In this document: positions 17,097-26,879 of the stretch, piece after piece
How the letters are laid out: the number at the start of each line of letters is the position of its first letter
How positions within the stretch are numbered: position 1 is the stretch's first letter
Assembly: GCF_029968095.1 (NCBI RefSeq)
Contig: NZ_JASCIR010000007.1
Span: 186,001-250,000, forward strand
From: Streptomyces solicavernae
GTDB lineage: Bacteria > Actinomycetota > Actinomycetes > Streptomycetales > Streptomycetaceae
DNA: 64,000 nt
Direction of reading: 5' to 3'
Made by a program: the position numbers and the translations under genes
Notes under the pieces: generated by a model
What the model saw: only the letters and a program-made list of their open reading frames with translations
Database searches by the model: none
Told to the model about the DNA's origin: nothing

Positions 17097-18478
17097 TGTG
17101 CGGAACCTTCCGTGCTGATGAAGACGTTCTTGGTCTCGGTGAAGGCGGTGAGCGCGTCGGGGCCCAGCTCGCGGCCGAGGCCGGACTGCTGGTAGCCGCC
17201 GAAGGGGGTCCAATAGCGCACGCTGGCATGCGAGTTGACGGAAAGATTGCCCGCGCGGACGGCCTGCGAGACGCGGATCGCGCGCCCCGCGTCCCGGGTC
17301 CAGATGGACCCGGAGAGGCCGTACTCGGTGGCGTTGGCGAGCCGCACCGCGTCCGCCTCGTCCTCGAACGGCAGGACCACGGCGACGGGCCCGAAGACCT
17401 CCTCGGCGGCGACGGGCGCGGCCGCCTCGACGCCGGTGACGACGGTCGGCGGGAACCAGAAGCCGGGGCCCTGGGGCGCGCTGCCGGTGATCGTGTCCAG
17501 GTCCCCGGTGACGTACGACCGCACCCGCTCCAGCTGAACCCTGGAGATCAGCGGGCCCATCTGGGTCTTGGCGTCGCCGGGGTCGCCGACGACGACCGAC
17601 TCGATCGCGGGGCCGAGCAGTTCCATGAACCTGTCGTACGCGGAGCGCTGCACGAGGATGCGGGTGCGGGCGCAGCAGTCCTGGCCCGCGTTGTCGAGGA
17701 AGGACATCGGGGTCGCGGCCGCGGCCGCCTCGACGTCCGCGTCGGCGAAGACGATGTTGGGGCTCTTGCCGCCGAGTTCGAGGGTCACGCGCTTCACGCG
17801 GTCCGCGCACTGGGCCATGATCCGCTTGCCGACGCCGGTGGAGCCGGTGAACACGATCTTGGCGACGCCCGGGTGCTCGACGAGCGCGGCGCCCGTGATG
17901 TCCCCGGCGCCCGGCAGGACCTGGAAGAGGTGCTCGGGAAGCCCGGATTCCAGGGCGAGTTCGGCCAGGCGCAGGGCGGTGAGCGGGGTGGTCTCGGCGG
18001 GCTTGAGGAGGACGGCGTTACCGGCGGCGAGCGCGGGCGCGGTGCCCCAGGCGGCGATCGGCATCGGGAAGTTCCACGGCGCGATGACGCCGACCACGCC
18101 GAGAGGTTCGAGGAGGGTGACGTTCAGGCCGCCGGGTACGGGGATCTGGCGGCCGCTGAGACGTTCCACTCCCCCGGCGGCGTAGTCGAGGAGGTCGCGG
18201 ACGTTGCCCGCCTCCCAGCGGGCGTTGCCGAGGGTGTGGCCGGCCTCGCGGACCTCCAACCGGGCCAGTTCTTCCAGGTGTTCGTCGACCTTGACGGCGA
18301 AGCGGCGCAGCGCGCGGGCCCGGTCGGCGGGGGCCAGGGCGGACCACTTCCGCTGGGCCGCGGCGGCCAGGGCGACGGCCTTGTCGACCTCTTGCGCGCC
18401 GGTCGCCGGGACGGTGGCGACGAGCTCTTCGGTGGCCGGATTCAGTACGTGGTGCTCGTACGACAACAGGGGCCTCAC
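17093..18478 (-). CDS. Aldehyde dehydrogenase (gamma-glutamyl-aminoaldehyde type)
   Basis: 461 aa. Standard ALDH motifs: APWNFPMPIAAWGTAPALAAGN, KPAETTPLTA, FTGSTGVGKRI, general-base Glu in VTLELGGKSPNIVF, catalytic Cys in AGQDCCARTRI, and EEVFGPVAVVLPF. NAD(P)-dependent oxidation of an aldehyde to a carboxylate. Coupled by 4-nt overlaps to the ligase upstream (ATGA) and the SDR downstream (GTGA). The context suggests gamma-glutamyl-aminoacetaldehyde as substrate and gamma-glutamylglycine as product; a role with gamma-glutamyl-aminobutyraldehyde (PuuC-like) is the alternative. Confidence 0.93.
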   Translation of the reverse strand: MRPLLSYEHHVLNPATEELVATVPATGAQEVDKAVALAAAAQRKWSALAPADRARALRRFAVKVDEHLEELARLEVREAGHTLGNARWEAGNVRDLLDYAAGGVERLSGRQIPVPGGLNVTLLEPLGVVGVIAPWNFPMPIAAWGTAPALAAGNAVLLKPAETTPLTALRLAELALESGLPEHLFQVLPGAGDITGAALVEHPGVAKIVFTGSTGVGKRIMAQCADRVKRVTLELGGKSPNIVFADADVEAAAAATPMSFLDNAGQDCCARTRILVQRSAYDRFMELLGPAIESVVVGDPGDAKTQMGPLISRVQLERVRSYVTGDLDTITGSAPQGPGFWFPPTVVTGVEAAAPVAAEEVFGPVAVVLPFEDEADAVRLANATEYGLSGSIWTRDAGRAIRVSQAVRAGNLSVNSHASVRYWTPFGGYQQSGLGRELGPDALTAFTETKNVFISTEGSAQ

Positions 18479-19851
18479 ATGCGTTCGAAGGAGCGGCGCA
18501 GCTCCCAGTCGGTCACCGCGGCGTCGAACGCGTCGAGTTCGACCCGCGCCATGTTGCGGTAGTGGGCGACGACCTCGTCGCCGAAGGCGGCCTTGGCGAT
18601 CGGGCTGTTCTCCCAGAGTTCGGCGGCCTCCCTGAGGGTGGTGGGGACGTGCTCGAAGTCGGCGGTGTAGGCGTTGCCGGGGCAGGCCTCGGGGAGTTCG
18701 AGCTTCTGCTCTATGCCGTACAGACCGGCCGCGATCAGGCCCGCGACCGCGAGGTGCGGGTTGACGTCTCCGCCCGGCAGCCGGTTCTCGAACCGCATCG
18801 AGCGGCCGTGACCGACGACGCGGAGCGCGCAGGTGCGGTTGTCGTACCCCCAGGCCGCGGCCGTCGGCGCGAAAGAGCCGGGCTGGAAGCGCTTGTACGA
18901 GTTGATGTTGGGGGCGTACAGGAGGGAGAAGTCGCGCAGCGCGGCGAGCTGGCCGGCGAGGAAGTGCCGCATGACCGGCGACATCGACTCGGGTCCGTGA
19001 CCGGCGCCTTCTCCCGGCATGACGTTGGTGCCGTCGGCGTCGGCGAGCGAGAGGTGGATGTGGCAGGAGTTGCCCTCGCGCTCGTTGTACTTGGCCATGA
19101 AGGTGAGGGAGACGCCCTCCTGCGCGGCGATCTCCTTCGAGCCGGTCTTGTAGATGGCGTGCTGGTCACAGGTGACCAGGGCCTCGTCGTAGCGGAAGGC
19201 GATCTCGTGCTGGCCGGGGTTGCACTCGCCCTTGGCGGACTCGACGGTGAGCCCGGCGCCCGCCATCTCGTTGCGGATGCGGCGCAGCAGGGGCTCCACA
19301 CGGCCGGTGCCGAGGACGGAGTAGTCGACGTTGTACTGGTTGACGGGGGTCAGGTCCCGGTAGTTCGCGTCCCAGGCCTGCTCGTAGCTGTCCTTGAAGA
19401 CGATGAACTCCAGCTCGGTGCCGACCTGCGCGGTGTAGCCCAGCTCGGCCAGGCGGTCCAGCTGGCGGCGCAGGATCTGGCGGGGCGCGGCGACCACGGG
19501 TGAGCCGTCGCTCCAGGCGAGGTCGGCGATCAGCATCGCGGTGCCCTCGTTCCAGGGGACGCGGCGCAGAGTGCCGAGGTCGGGGACCATCGCGAAGTCG
19601 CCGTAGCCGGTCTCCCAGCTGGACATCGCGTAGCCGTCGACGGTGTTCATCTCGGCGTCCACGGCCAGCAGATAGTTGCAGCCCTCCGTGCCGTGCTCCA
19701 GGACGTCGTCGAGGAAGAAGCCGGCGGCGAACCGCTTGCCCTGAAGGCGGCCCTGCATGTCCGGGAAGGCCAGGACGACGGTGTCGATCTCGCCGCTCGC
19801 GACGAGGGCACGCAGCTCCTCGACGGAAAGCGGCGGTGTGCGGTCTGCCAC
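18475..19851 (-). CDS. glnA4: Glutamine synthetase-like gamma-glutamyl ligase, GlnA4 type
   Basis: 458 aa from GTG 19851 behind AAGGAGGAG. Glutamine-synthetase fold with GTELEFIVF, GECNPGQHEIAFRYD (metal ligands), NEREGNSCHIHLSL, APNINSYKRFQPGSFAP and VGHGRSMRFENRLPGGDVNPH. The Tyr-adenylylation motif of true GlnA is absent. S. coelicolor GlnA4 (SCO1613) is reported as a gamma-glutamylethanolamide synthetase; length, operon partners and position here match. It would join glutamate to ethanolamine with ATP. First gene of the operon, divergent from a FadR-type regulator. Orthology is by recalled synteny and motifs, not alignment; a polyamine substrate remains possible. Confidence 0.85.
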   Translation of the reverse strand: MADRTPPLSVEELRALVASGEIDTVVLAFPDMQGRLQGKRFAAGFFLDDVLEHGTEGCNYLLAVDAEMNTVDGYAMSSWETGYGDFAMVPDLGTLRRVPWNEGTAMLIADLAWSDGSPVVAAPRQILRRQLDRLAELGYTAQVGTELEFIVFKDSYEQAWDANYRDLTPVNQYNVDYSVLGTGRVEPLLRRIRNEMAGAGLTVESAKGECNPGQHEIAFRYDEALVTCDQHAIYKTGSKEIAAQEGVSLTFMAKYNEREGNSCHIHLSLADADGTNVMPGEGAGHGPESMSPVMRHFLAGQLAALRDFSLLYAPNINSYKRFQPGSFAPTAAAWGYDNRTCALRVVGHGRSMRFENRLPGGDVNPHLAVAGLIAAGLYGIEQKLELPEACPGNAYTADFEHVPTTLREAAELWENSPIAKAAFGDEVVAHYRNMARVELDAFDAAVTDWELRRSFERM

Positions 19852-19884
19852 GGGGGTCTCCTCCTTGGGCGGTCCGGAGGCTTT

Positions 19885-19911
19885 AAGGTATGCACGAGAA
19901 CCATTCCTTGG
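19885..19911. promoter_or_regulatory. Promoter motif copy 1 (AAGGTATG-N8-CCATTCC-TTGG)
   Basis: In the divergent spacer between glnA4 and the FadR-type regulator. The same composite recurs upstream of the permease at 20763-20785 with a shorter gap, making it a candidate operator for the regulator. Confidence 0.5.
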
Positions 19912-19928
19912 GAAGGGGGAAACGCTCG

Positions 19929-20657
19929 ATGTCCACGACCGAGGGAGCAGAGCGGCTGCCGCAGGTCCTGCGCCCGGTGCGCGCGGGCAACGGCTTCGAG
20001 GAGGCGCTTGAGCAGATCCTCCAGGTGGTCCGGCTCGGGCTCGTACCGGCGGGCGAACGGCTGCCCGCGGAGCGGGAGTTGGCGGACCAGCTCGGCATCA
20101 GCCGGGTCACGCTGCGCGAGGTGCTCAAGGTGCTGCAGGACCAGGGCCTGGTGGAGAGCCGGCGCGGGCGGTACGGCGGCACGTTCGTACTCCCCCGGGA
20201 AGGCGGCGCGGGCGGCGAGGACGAGCTGCGGCGGCGCCTGCGCGGCGTGGACCTGGAGGACGTGCTGCGGTTCCGCGAGGTCCTGGAGACCGGGGCGGCG
20301 GAGCTGTGCGCGGCCGGAGGTCTGGGCAAGGAGCAGGAGGACCGCCTCCTGGACGCGCTCGCCGCCACACAGGACGCCCCGCTCGCGGAGTACCGGCGCC
20401 TCGACACCCTCTTCCACCTCACACTGGCCGAGCTGTCCGGCTCGCCGACGCTGGCCGGGCAGTACGCGGCGGTCCGGGCCACGGTGAACGACCTGCTCGA
20501 CTGCATCCCGCTGCTCGTCCGCAACCTGGAGCACTCGCAGCAGCAGCACGCGACGCTGGTGGCGGCGGTGCTCGACCGCGACGCGGGGACTGCGCGGCGG
20601 GTCATGCGGGAGCACTGCTGCGGCACGGCGGCGCTGCTGCGGGGGTTTCTGGCGTAA
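19929..20657 (+). CDS. FadR/GntR-family transcriptional regulator
   Basis: 242 aa from ATG 19929, preceded by AAGGGGGA; an upstream in-frame ATG at 19890 lies in the shared promoter motif and is rejected. Winged-helix GntR domain at about 20-85 (ERELADQLGISRVTLREVLKVLQDQGLVESRRGRYGGTFV). The C-terminal all-helical FadR-type effector domain (about 95-240) has the expected Asp/His ligands (RFREVLETGAAE, DTLFHLTLAEL, EHSQQQHATLVAAVLDRD). It lies between the ligase operon and the permease and probably represses both when a pathway intermediate is absent. The effector is unknown. Confidence 0.9.
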   Translation: MSTTEGAERLPQVLRPVRAGNGFEEALEQILQVVRLGLVPAGERLPAERELADQLGISRVTLREVLKVLQDQGLVESRRGRYGGTFVLPREGGAGGEDELRRRLRGVDLEDVLRFREVLETGAAELCAAGGLGKEQEDRLLDALAATQDAPLAEYRRLDTLFHLTLAELSGSPTLAGQYAAVRATVNDLLDCIPLLVRNLEHSQQQHATLVAAVLDRDAGTARRVMREHCCGTAALLRGFLA

Positions 20658-20762
20658 GTGCGCCGGGCGTGCGGTACGGGCGGTTCGGGCGAACACAGCC
20701 GCCCGACCCACTCGTAACCCGAAAGTGACGCAGAGGTCTTGCGCTCCCCGGAACGCACCGCA

Positions 20763-20785
20763 AAGGTATGGAGCCATTCCATTGG
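20763..20785. promoter_or_regulatory. Promoter motif copy 2 (AAGGTATG-N3-CCATTCC-A-TTGG)
   Basis: Lies 22-44 nt upstream of the permease start. It contains an ATGGA-N5-TCCAT inverted repeat and shares both blocks with copy 1 at 19885-19911. Confidence 0.5.
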
Positions 20786-20806
20786 CGAATGCGGGGAGCC
20801 CCTGCC

Positions 20807-22276
<1,470 letters not shown>

Positions 22277-22295
22277 TGTCGAAGGAGTACGCGTC

Positions 22296-22991
22296 GTGAC
22301 CAGGCCATTGATCGGGGTCAGCACCTATCTGGAGGCAGGCGCGCGCTGGGGCGCGTGGGAGCTGGACGCGGCGCTGCTGCCGGCCGGCTACCCGCGCCTG
22401 GTGCAGTCGGCGGGCGGCATCGCCGCGATGCTGCCGCCGGACGACCCGGCGCACGCGCGGTCGGCCGTCGCCCGCCTGGACGGACTGGTGATCGCGGGCG
22501 GCCCGGATGTGGAGCCCGTACGGTACGGCGCCGAGCCCGAGGAGCGCACCGGGCCGCCGGACCGCGACCGCGACGCCTGGGAACTCGCCCTGATCGAGGC
22601 CGCGTTGGCCTCCGGCACCCCGCTGCTCGGCATCTGCCGCGGCATGCAGCTCCTCAACGTGGCCGTCGGCGGCACCCTCGTCCAGCACCTGGAGGGCCAC
22701 GCCGCGCAGCAGGGCGTCTTCGGCAGCCACCCGGTGAAGCCGGTGCCGGGCACGCGGTACGCCTCGATCGTGCCGGACGAGGACCACGTACCGACGTACC
22801 ACCACCAGGCCGTCGACCGCCTCGGCCGGAACCTGCTGGCCTCGGCGCACGCGGCGGACGGCACCGTGGAGGCCGTCGAACTGCCCGGTGCCCCCTGGGT
22901 GCTGGGGGTGCAGTGGCATCCGGAGATGGGGGTGGATCTGCGGGTGATGCAGGCGCTGGTGGAGGCCGCGGGCACGCCTGGGGCTCACTGA
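22296..22991 (+). CDS. Gamma-glutamyl hydrolase (class I amidotransferase-like, PuuD type)
   Basis: 231 aa from GTG 22296 behind GAAGGAG. Peptidase C26-like fold: GLVIAGGPDVEPVRYG, nucleophile elbow LLGICRGMQLLNVAVGGTL (catalytic Cys), and the His/Glu pair in GVQWHPEM. PuuD relatives cleave gamma-glutamyl amides to release glutamate. With the operon across the regulator this completes a pathway: transport, glutamylation, two oxidations, hydrolysis. For ethanolamine the products would be glutamate and glycine. Its stop overlaps the 3' end of the convergent LysR gene by 7 bp. Confidence 0.92.
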   Translation: MTRPLIGVSTYLEAGARWGAWELDAALLPAGYPRLVQSAGGIAAMLPPDDPAHARSAVARLDGLVIAGGPDVEPVRYGAEPEERTGPPDRDRDAWELALIEAALASGTPLLGICRGMQLLNVAVGGTLVQHLEGHAAQQGVFGSHPVKPVPGTRYASIVPDEDHVPTYHHQAVDRLGRNLLASAHAADGTVEAVELPGAPWVLGVQWHPEMGVDLRVMQALVEAAGTPGAH

Positions 22992-24037
22992 GCCCGACGC
23001 GTCAGCGACAGCAGATCCCGCCCCGGCCCCGCCGGCCGCTGCCCCGACCGCCACACCGCGCGCAGCGCCCGCCGCAGATCGACGCCCTCGACCGGGATCT
23101 GGATGAGCCGGTGCGCGGCCAGCTCCTCCGCGACGGCCAGTTCGCTGAGCACCCCCGGACCCGCGCCGCTGGCGACGGCCGCCTTGAGGGCGGTGGTCGA
23201 GGTGAGTTCGAGGAGCGGCGCGGCCAGTCCGCCGTGCCCGGCGAGCGCCGCGTCCAGGACCTCCCGGGTGCCGGAGCCCTCCTCCCGCAGGATCAGCGCG
23301 GTGGCGGCGAGTTCGGCCGGGGCCAGCGGTGCGCGCCGCCTGGCCCACGCGTGGTCGGGGCCGACGACCACGACGAGCCGGTCCCGGGCGACGACCGCGC
23401 CGCGCAGGCCGCGCGGCGCGGTGAGCCCCTCGACGAAACCGAGGTCGGCCTCGTCGGCGAGCAGCCGCTCCACGACGGCCGCGGAGTTGCCGGAGAGCAG
23501 CGACACCGCGGTGTCCGGCCGCTCCCGGCGCAGCGCGATCAGCCAGCCGGGCAGCAGATACTCGGCGACCGTCATGCTCGCCGCGACCCGCAGCCGGGAG
23601 TCGCGCCGGTCCCGCAGCGCCTGCGCGCCCGCGTCGAAGGCCTCCGCGGCCTCCACGATCCGGCGCGCCCAGTCGGTGACGAGCACCCCCGCGCCGGTGA
23701 GCCGCGAGCCGCGCGGCGAGCGCTCCACCAGGCCGACGCCCAACTGCCGTTCCATCGCCCGGACCCGGTTGCTCGCGGCGGGCTGGCTGATGCCGAGCTC
23801 CGCGGCCGCGCGGCCCAGGCTGCCGAGCCGGGCGACGGCGAGGAGCAGCTGCAGCGCGCCGAGTTCGGGCACCCGGTGGGCGAGATGCGCGTCCCCCGCG
23901 GAGTGCCCCGCAGAATCCGCCGCGGAGTCCGCCCCGAACCCCGCTCCGGCTCCCGCAAGGCCCCCCGCAACAGCTCCCGTACCGCCCTCCGCCCCGGACT
24001 CCGTACCCCGCACCGCACCGTCCCGCCTGTCGCTCAT
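22985..24037 (-). CDS. LysR-family transcriptional regulator
   Basis: 350 aa. An unusual ~50-residue Gly/Ala/Asp-rich N-terminus with GADSAADSAGHSAGD repeats precedes the winged HTH (LQLLLAVARLGSLGRAAAELGISQPAASNRVRAMERQLGVGLVERS). The effector domain follows (LRVAASMTVAEYLLPGWLIALRRERP). The true start could be further inside, since the DNA-binding domain begins only at about residue 60. It is divergent from a TDT transporter, with a 9-bp inverted repeat between them, the classic LysR layout in which the regulator controls its neighbour. A link to sulfite or dicarboxylate export is only inferred. Confidence 0.88.
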   Translation of the reverse strand: MSDRRDGAVRGTESGAEGGTGAVAGGLAGAGAGFGADSAADSAGHSAGDAHLAHRVPELGALQLLLAVARLGSLGRAAAELGISQPAASNRVRAMERQLGVGLVERSPRGSRLTGAGVLVTDWARRIVEAAEAFDAGAQALRDRRDSRLRVAASMTVAEYLLPGWLIALRRERPDTAVSLLSGNSAAVVERLLADEADLGFVEGLTAPRGLRGAVVARDRLVVVVGPDHAWARRRAPLAPAELAATALILREEGSGTREVLDAALAGHGGLAAPLLELTSTTALKAAVASGAGPGVLSELAVAEELAAHRLIQIPVEGVDLRRALRAVWRSGQRPAGPGRDLLSLTRRAQ

Positions 24038-24048
24038 AACGCCAGCTT

Positions 24049-24084
24049 ATGCCCTCATAGCCACATACCCCCTGGTGAGGGCAT
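24049..24084. promoter_or_regulatory. Inverted repeat ATGCCCTCA-N18-TGAGGGCAT
   Basis: Perfect 9-bp arms in the 70-nt divergent spacer between the LysR gene and the TDT transporter. Candidate LysR binding site; the 18-nt spacer is longer than the usual T-N11-A core, so the exact contact geometry is uncertain. Confidence 0.55.
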
Positions 24085-24107
24085 GACCACGGAGCGACGC
24101 TGAGGCC

Positions 24108-25241
24108 ATGGCAAGCTACGCGCACCCGCAGCACCTTCCCGCCCCCGCGCTCGCGGCGGACCGCAGGACCAGCTCCCCGCTGCGGCATCTCGGCCCCAAC
24201 TGGTACGCCGCCGTCATGGGCACCGCGATCGTCGCCTCGGCCGGGGCGGCGCTGCCCGCACCGGTGCCGCACGGCTTCGCCGTCGCCGTGTGGGCGCTGT
24301 CCGCGCTGCTGCTCGCCGCCCTGCTGGTGGCCCGCGCCGGGCACTGGCTGCACCACCGGGACCAGGCCAGGGCGCATCTGCTCGACCCGGCGGTCGCCCC
24401 GTTCTACGGCTGCCTGTCGATGGCGCTGCTCGCGGTGGGCGGCGGCACGCTCACGCTCGGCGGCGGCGTCATCGGGGAGCGCGCGGCGGTCGCCGTCGAC
24501 CTGGTGCTGTTCGCGGCCGGTACGGCGGTCGGCCTGGTCGCGGCGGCCGCGATCCCGTATCTGATGGTGACCCGGCACCAGGTCGACGCGGGCAGCGCTT
24601 CGCCGGTGTGGCTGCTGCCGGTGGTGGCGCCGATGGTGTCCGCCGCGCAGGGCCCGCTGCTCCTCCCGCACCTCCCGGCCGGCCAGTGGCAGGAGGCGAT
24701 GCTGCTCGGCAGCTACGCGCTGTTCGGCCTGAGCCTGCTCGCCACACTCCTGATGCTGCCGCTGATCTTCGGCCGGCTCGTGGTGCACGGCCCGCTGCCG
24801 CTCGCCCTGACCCCGGCCCTGTTCCTGGTCCTCGGCCCGCTCGGCCAGTCCACGACCGCCGTCAACTCCCTGGCCGACGTGGCCCCGACCGCCATCGGCG
24901 GCCCGTACGCGGGCGCCTTCGAGGCCTTCGCGGTGGTGTACGGGGTGCCGGTGCTCGGCTTCGCCCTGCTGTGGCTGGCCCTCGCGCTCGCCCTGGTGGT
25001 GCGCGCCGCGCGCGGCGGGCTGCGCTTCTCCATGACGTGGTGGGGCTTCACGTTCCCGGTCGGCACCTGCGTCACGGGCGCCGCGGGCCTTGCCCGGCAC
25101 ACGGGCCTCGCGGCGTACGACTGGCTGGCGACGGCACTGTACGTCTTCCTGGTCGCCGCCTGGGCCGTGGCCGCGCTCGGGACGCTGCGGGGCCTCATGG
25201 CGGGCCGCCTGCTGACGGCGCCCGCACCGGCGCGCACGTGA
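24108..25241 (+). CDS. TDT-family transporter (TehA/SLAC1/sulfite-exporter type)
   Basis: 377 aa with ten predicted helices. It begins LGPNWYAAVMGTAIVASAGAALP, the family's first-helix signature, and contains PFYGCLSMALLAVGGGTL and WWGFTFPVGTCVTGAAGLA. Members export or conduct sulfite, malate, tellurite-linked anions or chloride through a five-fold pseudo-symmetric pore. The divergent LysR gene suggests regulated expression. Anion specificity cannot be read from sequence. Confidence 0.88.
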   Translation: MASYAHPQHLPAPALAADRRTSSPLRHLGPNWYAAVMGTAIVASAGAALPAPVPHGFAVAVWALSALLLAALLVARAGHWLHHRDQARAHLLDPAVAPFYGCLSMALLAVGGGTLTLGGGVIGERAAVAVDLVLFAAGTAVGLVAAAAIPYLMVTRHQVDAGSASPVWLLPVVAPMVSAAQGPLLLPHLPAGQWQEAMLLGSYALFGLSLLATLLMLPLIFGRLVVHGPLPLALTPALFLVLGPLGQSTTAVNSLADVAPTAIGGPYAGAFEAFAVVYGVPVLGFALLWLALALALVVRAARGGLRFSMTWWGFTFPVGTCVTGAAGLARHTGLAAYDWLATALYVFLVAAWAVAALGTLRGLMAGRLLTAPAPART

Positions 25242-25344
25242 CGCGCCCGCGCGCATGCACGCGCCCGCGCACGTGACGCGCTCAGCACCGTGACGCGCCC
25301 GCGCCCGCGCCCGCGCCCGCGACGCGCCCCCGCGCGTGATGCGC
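25242..25344. repeat. GC-alternating repeats (CGCGCCCGCGC, GTGACGCGCTCAGC)
   Basis: The gap between the convergent transporter and metal-receptor genes consists of near-repeats: GTGACGCGCTCAGC and close variants occur about three times, with CGCCCGCGCCCGCGCC between them. Alternating purine-pyrimidine CG tracts could favour Z-DNA. No clean terminator is seen. Confidence 0.6.
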
Positions 25345-26076
25345 TCAGCGCGCGGCCCGCAACCGCCAACCGAGCCCGGCCGCCGCGTCCACCAACGACG
25401 GCCCGTACCACGTCAGTTGGCGCCCGTCGACCAGCGCGGCCGGCAGCCCCGGGAACGCCTCCGGGCCGTCCTCGGCCGTGAAGCGGTACGGCTCGTCCGG
25501 GAGCACCACCAGGTCCGCGCCGGACGCCCGCAGCTCGTCCAGCGGGACGCGCGGGTAGCGCTCCGCGTGTCCGCCGTGGACGTTGCTGACGCCGAGCCGG
25601 GCCAGCAGGTCACCGGCGAAGGTGTCGCTCCCCAGGACCATCCACGGGCGGCGCCAGATCGGCACGACGGCGCGCACGTCGGGCAGGGCGGGCGGCGCGC
25701 GCCAGGCGTCCTCGGCCTCGTCCAGCCAGCCGGGCCGGGGCAGTCCGCAGCCGCGCACCAGCACCCGGTCCAGCTCGCGCAGCGCCGACGGCAGGTCGCG
25801 GATCTCGGTCACCAGCACGTCGAGCCCGGCGGCGCGCAGGGCGGCCAGGTCCGGGGCGCGGTTCTCCTCCTCGTTGGCGATCACCAGGTCGGGGGCGAGG
25901 CGGACGATGCCCGGCACGTCGGGGTTCTTCGTACCTCCGATGCGTACGACGCCGGCCGCGTCCAGGTCCGCTGGGTGGCTGCACCAGTCGGTGGCCCCGA
26001 CGAGCAGACCGGGCGCGCTGTGGGCCACCGCCTCGGTGAGGGACGGCACGAGCGAGACGACCCGGCGCGGGATCAC
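25345..26076 (-). CDS. Helical-backbone metal receptor (cobalamin/BtuF-like, no signal peptide)
   Basis: 243 aa from GTG 26076, overlapping the upstream gene's stop (GTGA). Periplasmic-binding-protein fold of the BtuF/FecB class: RRVVSLVPSLTEAVAHSAP, GATDWCSHPA, VRIGGTKNPDVPGIVRLAPDLVIANEEENR, PIWRRPWMVLGSDTFAGDLLARLG. No signal peptide or lipobox exists, so it appears cytoplasmic, unlike an ABC transporter receptor, and no ABC genes are adjacent. Translationally coupled to an XRE-cupin regulator. It may sense or buffer a corrinoid or metal chelate; that is inference. Confidence 0.82.
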   Translation of the reverse strand: MIPRRVVSLVPSLTEAVAHSAPGLLVGATDWCSHPADLDAAGVVRIGGTKNPDVPGIVRLAPDLVIANEEENRAPDLAALRAAGLDVLVTEIRDLPSALRELDRVLVRGCGLPRPGWLDEAEDAWRAPPALPDVRAVVPIWRRPWMVLGSDTFAGDLLARLGVSNVHGGHAERYPRVPLDELRASGADLVVLPDEPYRFTAEDGPEAFPGLPAALVDGRQLTWYGPSLVDAAAGLGWRLRAAR

Positions 26077-26684
26077 TCCCGCTCGGCCTTGACGTGCTCG
26101 CCCACGGCGACGACCAGGACCCGCGTCTCGGGCACCGCCGCCCGCCACCGGTGCCGCACGCCGCCGGACAGGAACATCGAGTCGCCGCGCGCGAGCCGGT
26201 ACGCCCGGCCCTCCGCCTCGACCTCGACGGCGCCCTCGACGACGTACATCAGCTCGTCGTTGCGGTGCTGGAACTCGCGGCCCGCGTCGTGGTCGCCGAT
26301 GAACTCCAGGGCGTGCAGCTGGTGGTGGCCGTGCACGAGGCGGCGCGTGCTCGGCACCGGCCGCCCGGCCCCGGACTCCGGGTCCGAGTCCGTGTCCGAG
26401 TCCGTGTCCGTGTCCGGCTGCAACTGCGACTCCGACTCGGCGCGGACCACCTCCACCGTGCGCGCCGCGTCGGCGGCCGAGAGGAGTTCGACGGCGGTGG
26501 TGCCGAGGGCGTCCGCCACCCGCTCCAGGGACGTACGGCTCGGGCGGGCCCGCTCGTTCTCGATCTGGCTGAGGAACGGCACCGACAGTCCGCTGCGCCC
26601 CGACACGGCGGCGAGCGTGAGGCTCAGCGCGCGGCGGCGGCGCCGGATGGCCACGCCGACCCGCGCGGATTCCTTGTCGTCCAT
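26073..26684 (-). CDS. XRE-family regulator with C-terminal cupin domain
   Basis: 203 aa from ATG 26684 with GAGGGGGG upstream. HTH at residues ~8-65 (VGVAIRRRRRALSLTLAAVSGRSGLSVPFLSQIENERARPS), then a Ser/Asp-rich linker (DTDTDSDTDSDPESG), then a cupin barrel (about 120-200, EFQHRNDELMYVVEGAVEVEAEG, GDSMFLSGGVRHRW) with His/Glu residues for metal or ligand binding. The class usually represses a small catabolic or transport gene and itself. The only coupled partner is the metal-receptor gene. Confidence 0.88.
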   Translation of the reverse strand: MDDKESARVGVAIRRRRRALSLTLAAVSGRSGLSVPFLSQIENERARPSRTSLERVADALGTTAVELLSAADAARTVEVVRAESESQLQPDTDTDSDTDSDPESGAGRPVPSTRRLVHGHHQLHALEFIGDHDAGREFQHRNDELMYVVEGAVEVEAEGRAYRLARGDSMFLSGGVRHRWRAAVPETRVLVVAVGEHVKAERE

Positions 26685-26805
26685 GATCCGGCCCCCCTCT
26701 GGCGCTTCGGTCCGATCGTGTGCTGAGCAAACCCTATGCAAGCAGCGCGCCCCGCGCCCTGCCAACCGTGCTGCTGCTCCCCGCGCACGCCCCTCTCCCG
26801 CGAAA

Positions 26806-26865
26806 ACCCCGAGGGGTGGGCCCCGCCGCAGGTCGTACGACCTGGGGAGACCCACCCCTCGGGGT
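26806..26865 (-). terminator. Large two-stage terminator of the glycine betaine operon
   Basis: Outer 15-bp perfect stem ACCCCGAGGGGTGGG (26806-26820) with its complement at 26851-26865. Inside are a CCCC/GGGG stem and the palindrome AGGTCGTACGACCT. On the minus strand it is followed by TTTTCGCG. It sits 14 nt past the binding-protein stop. Confidence 0.88.
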
Positions 26866-26879
26866 GCTGCGGCCGTCGG

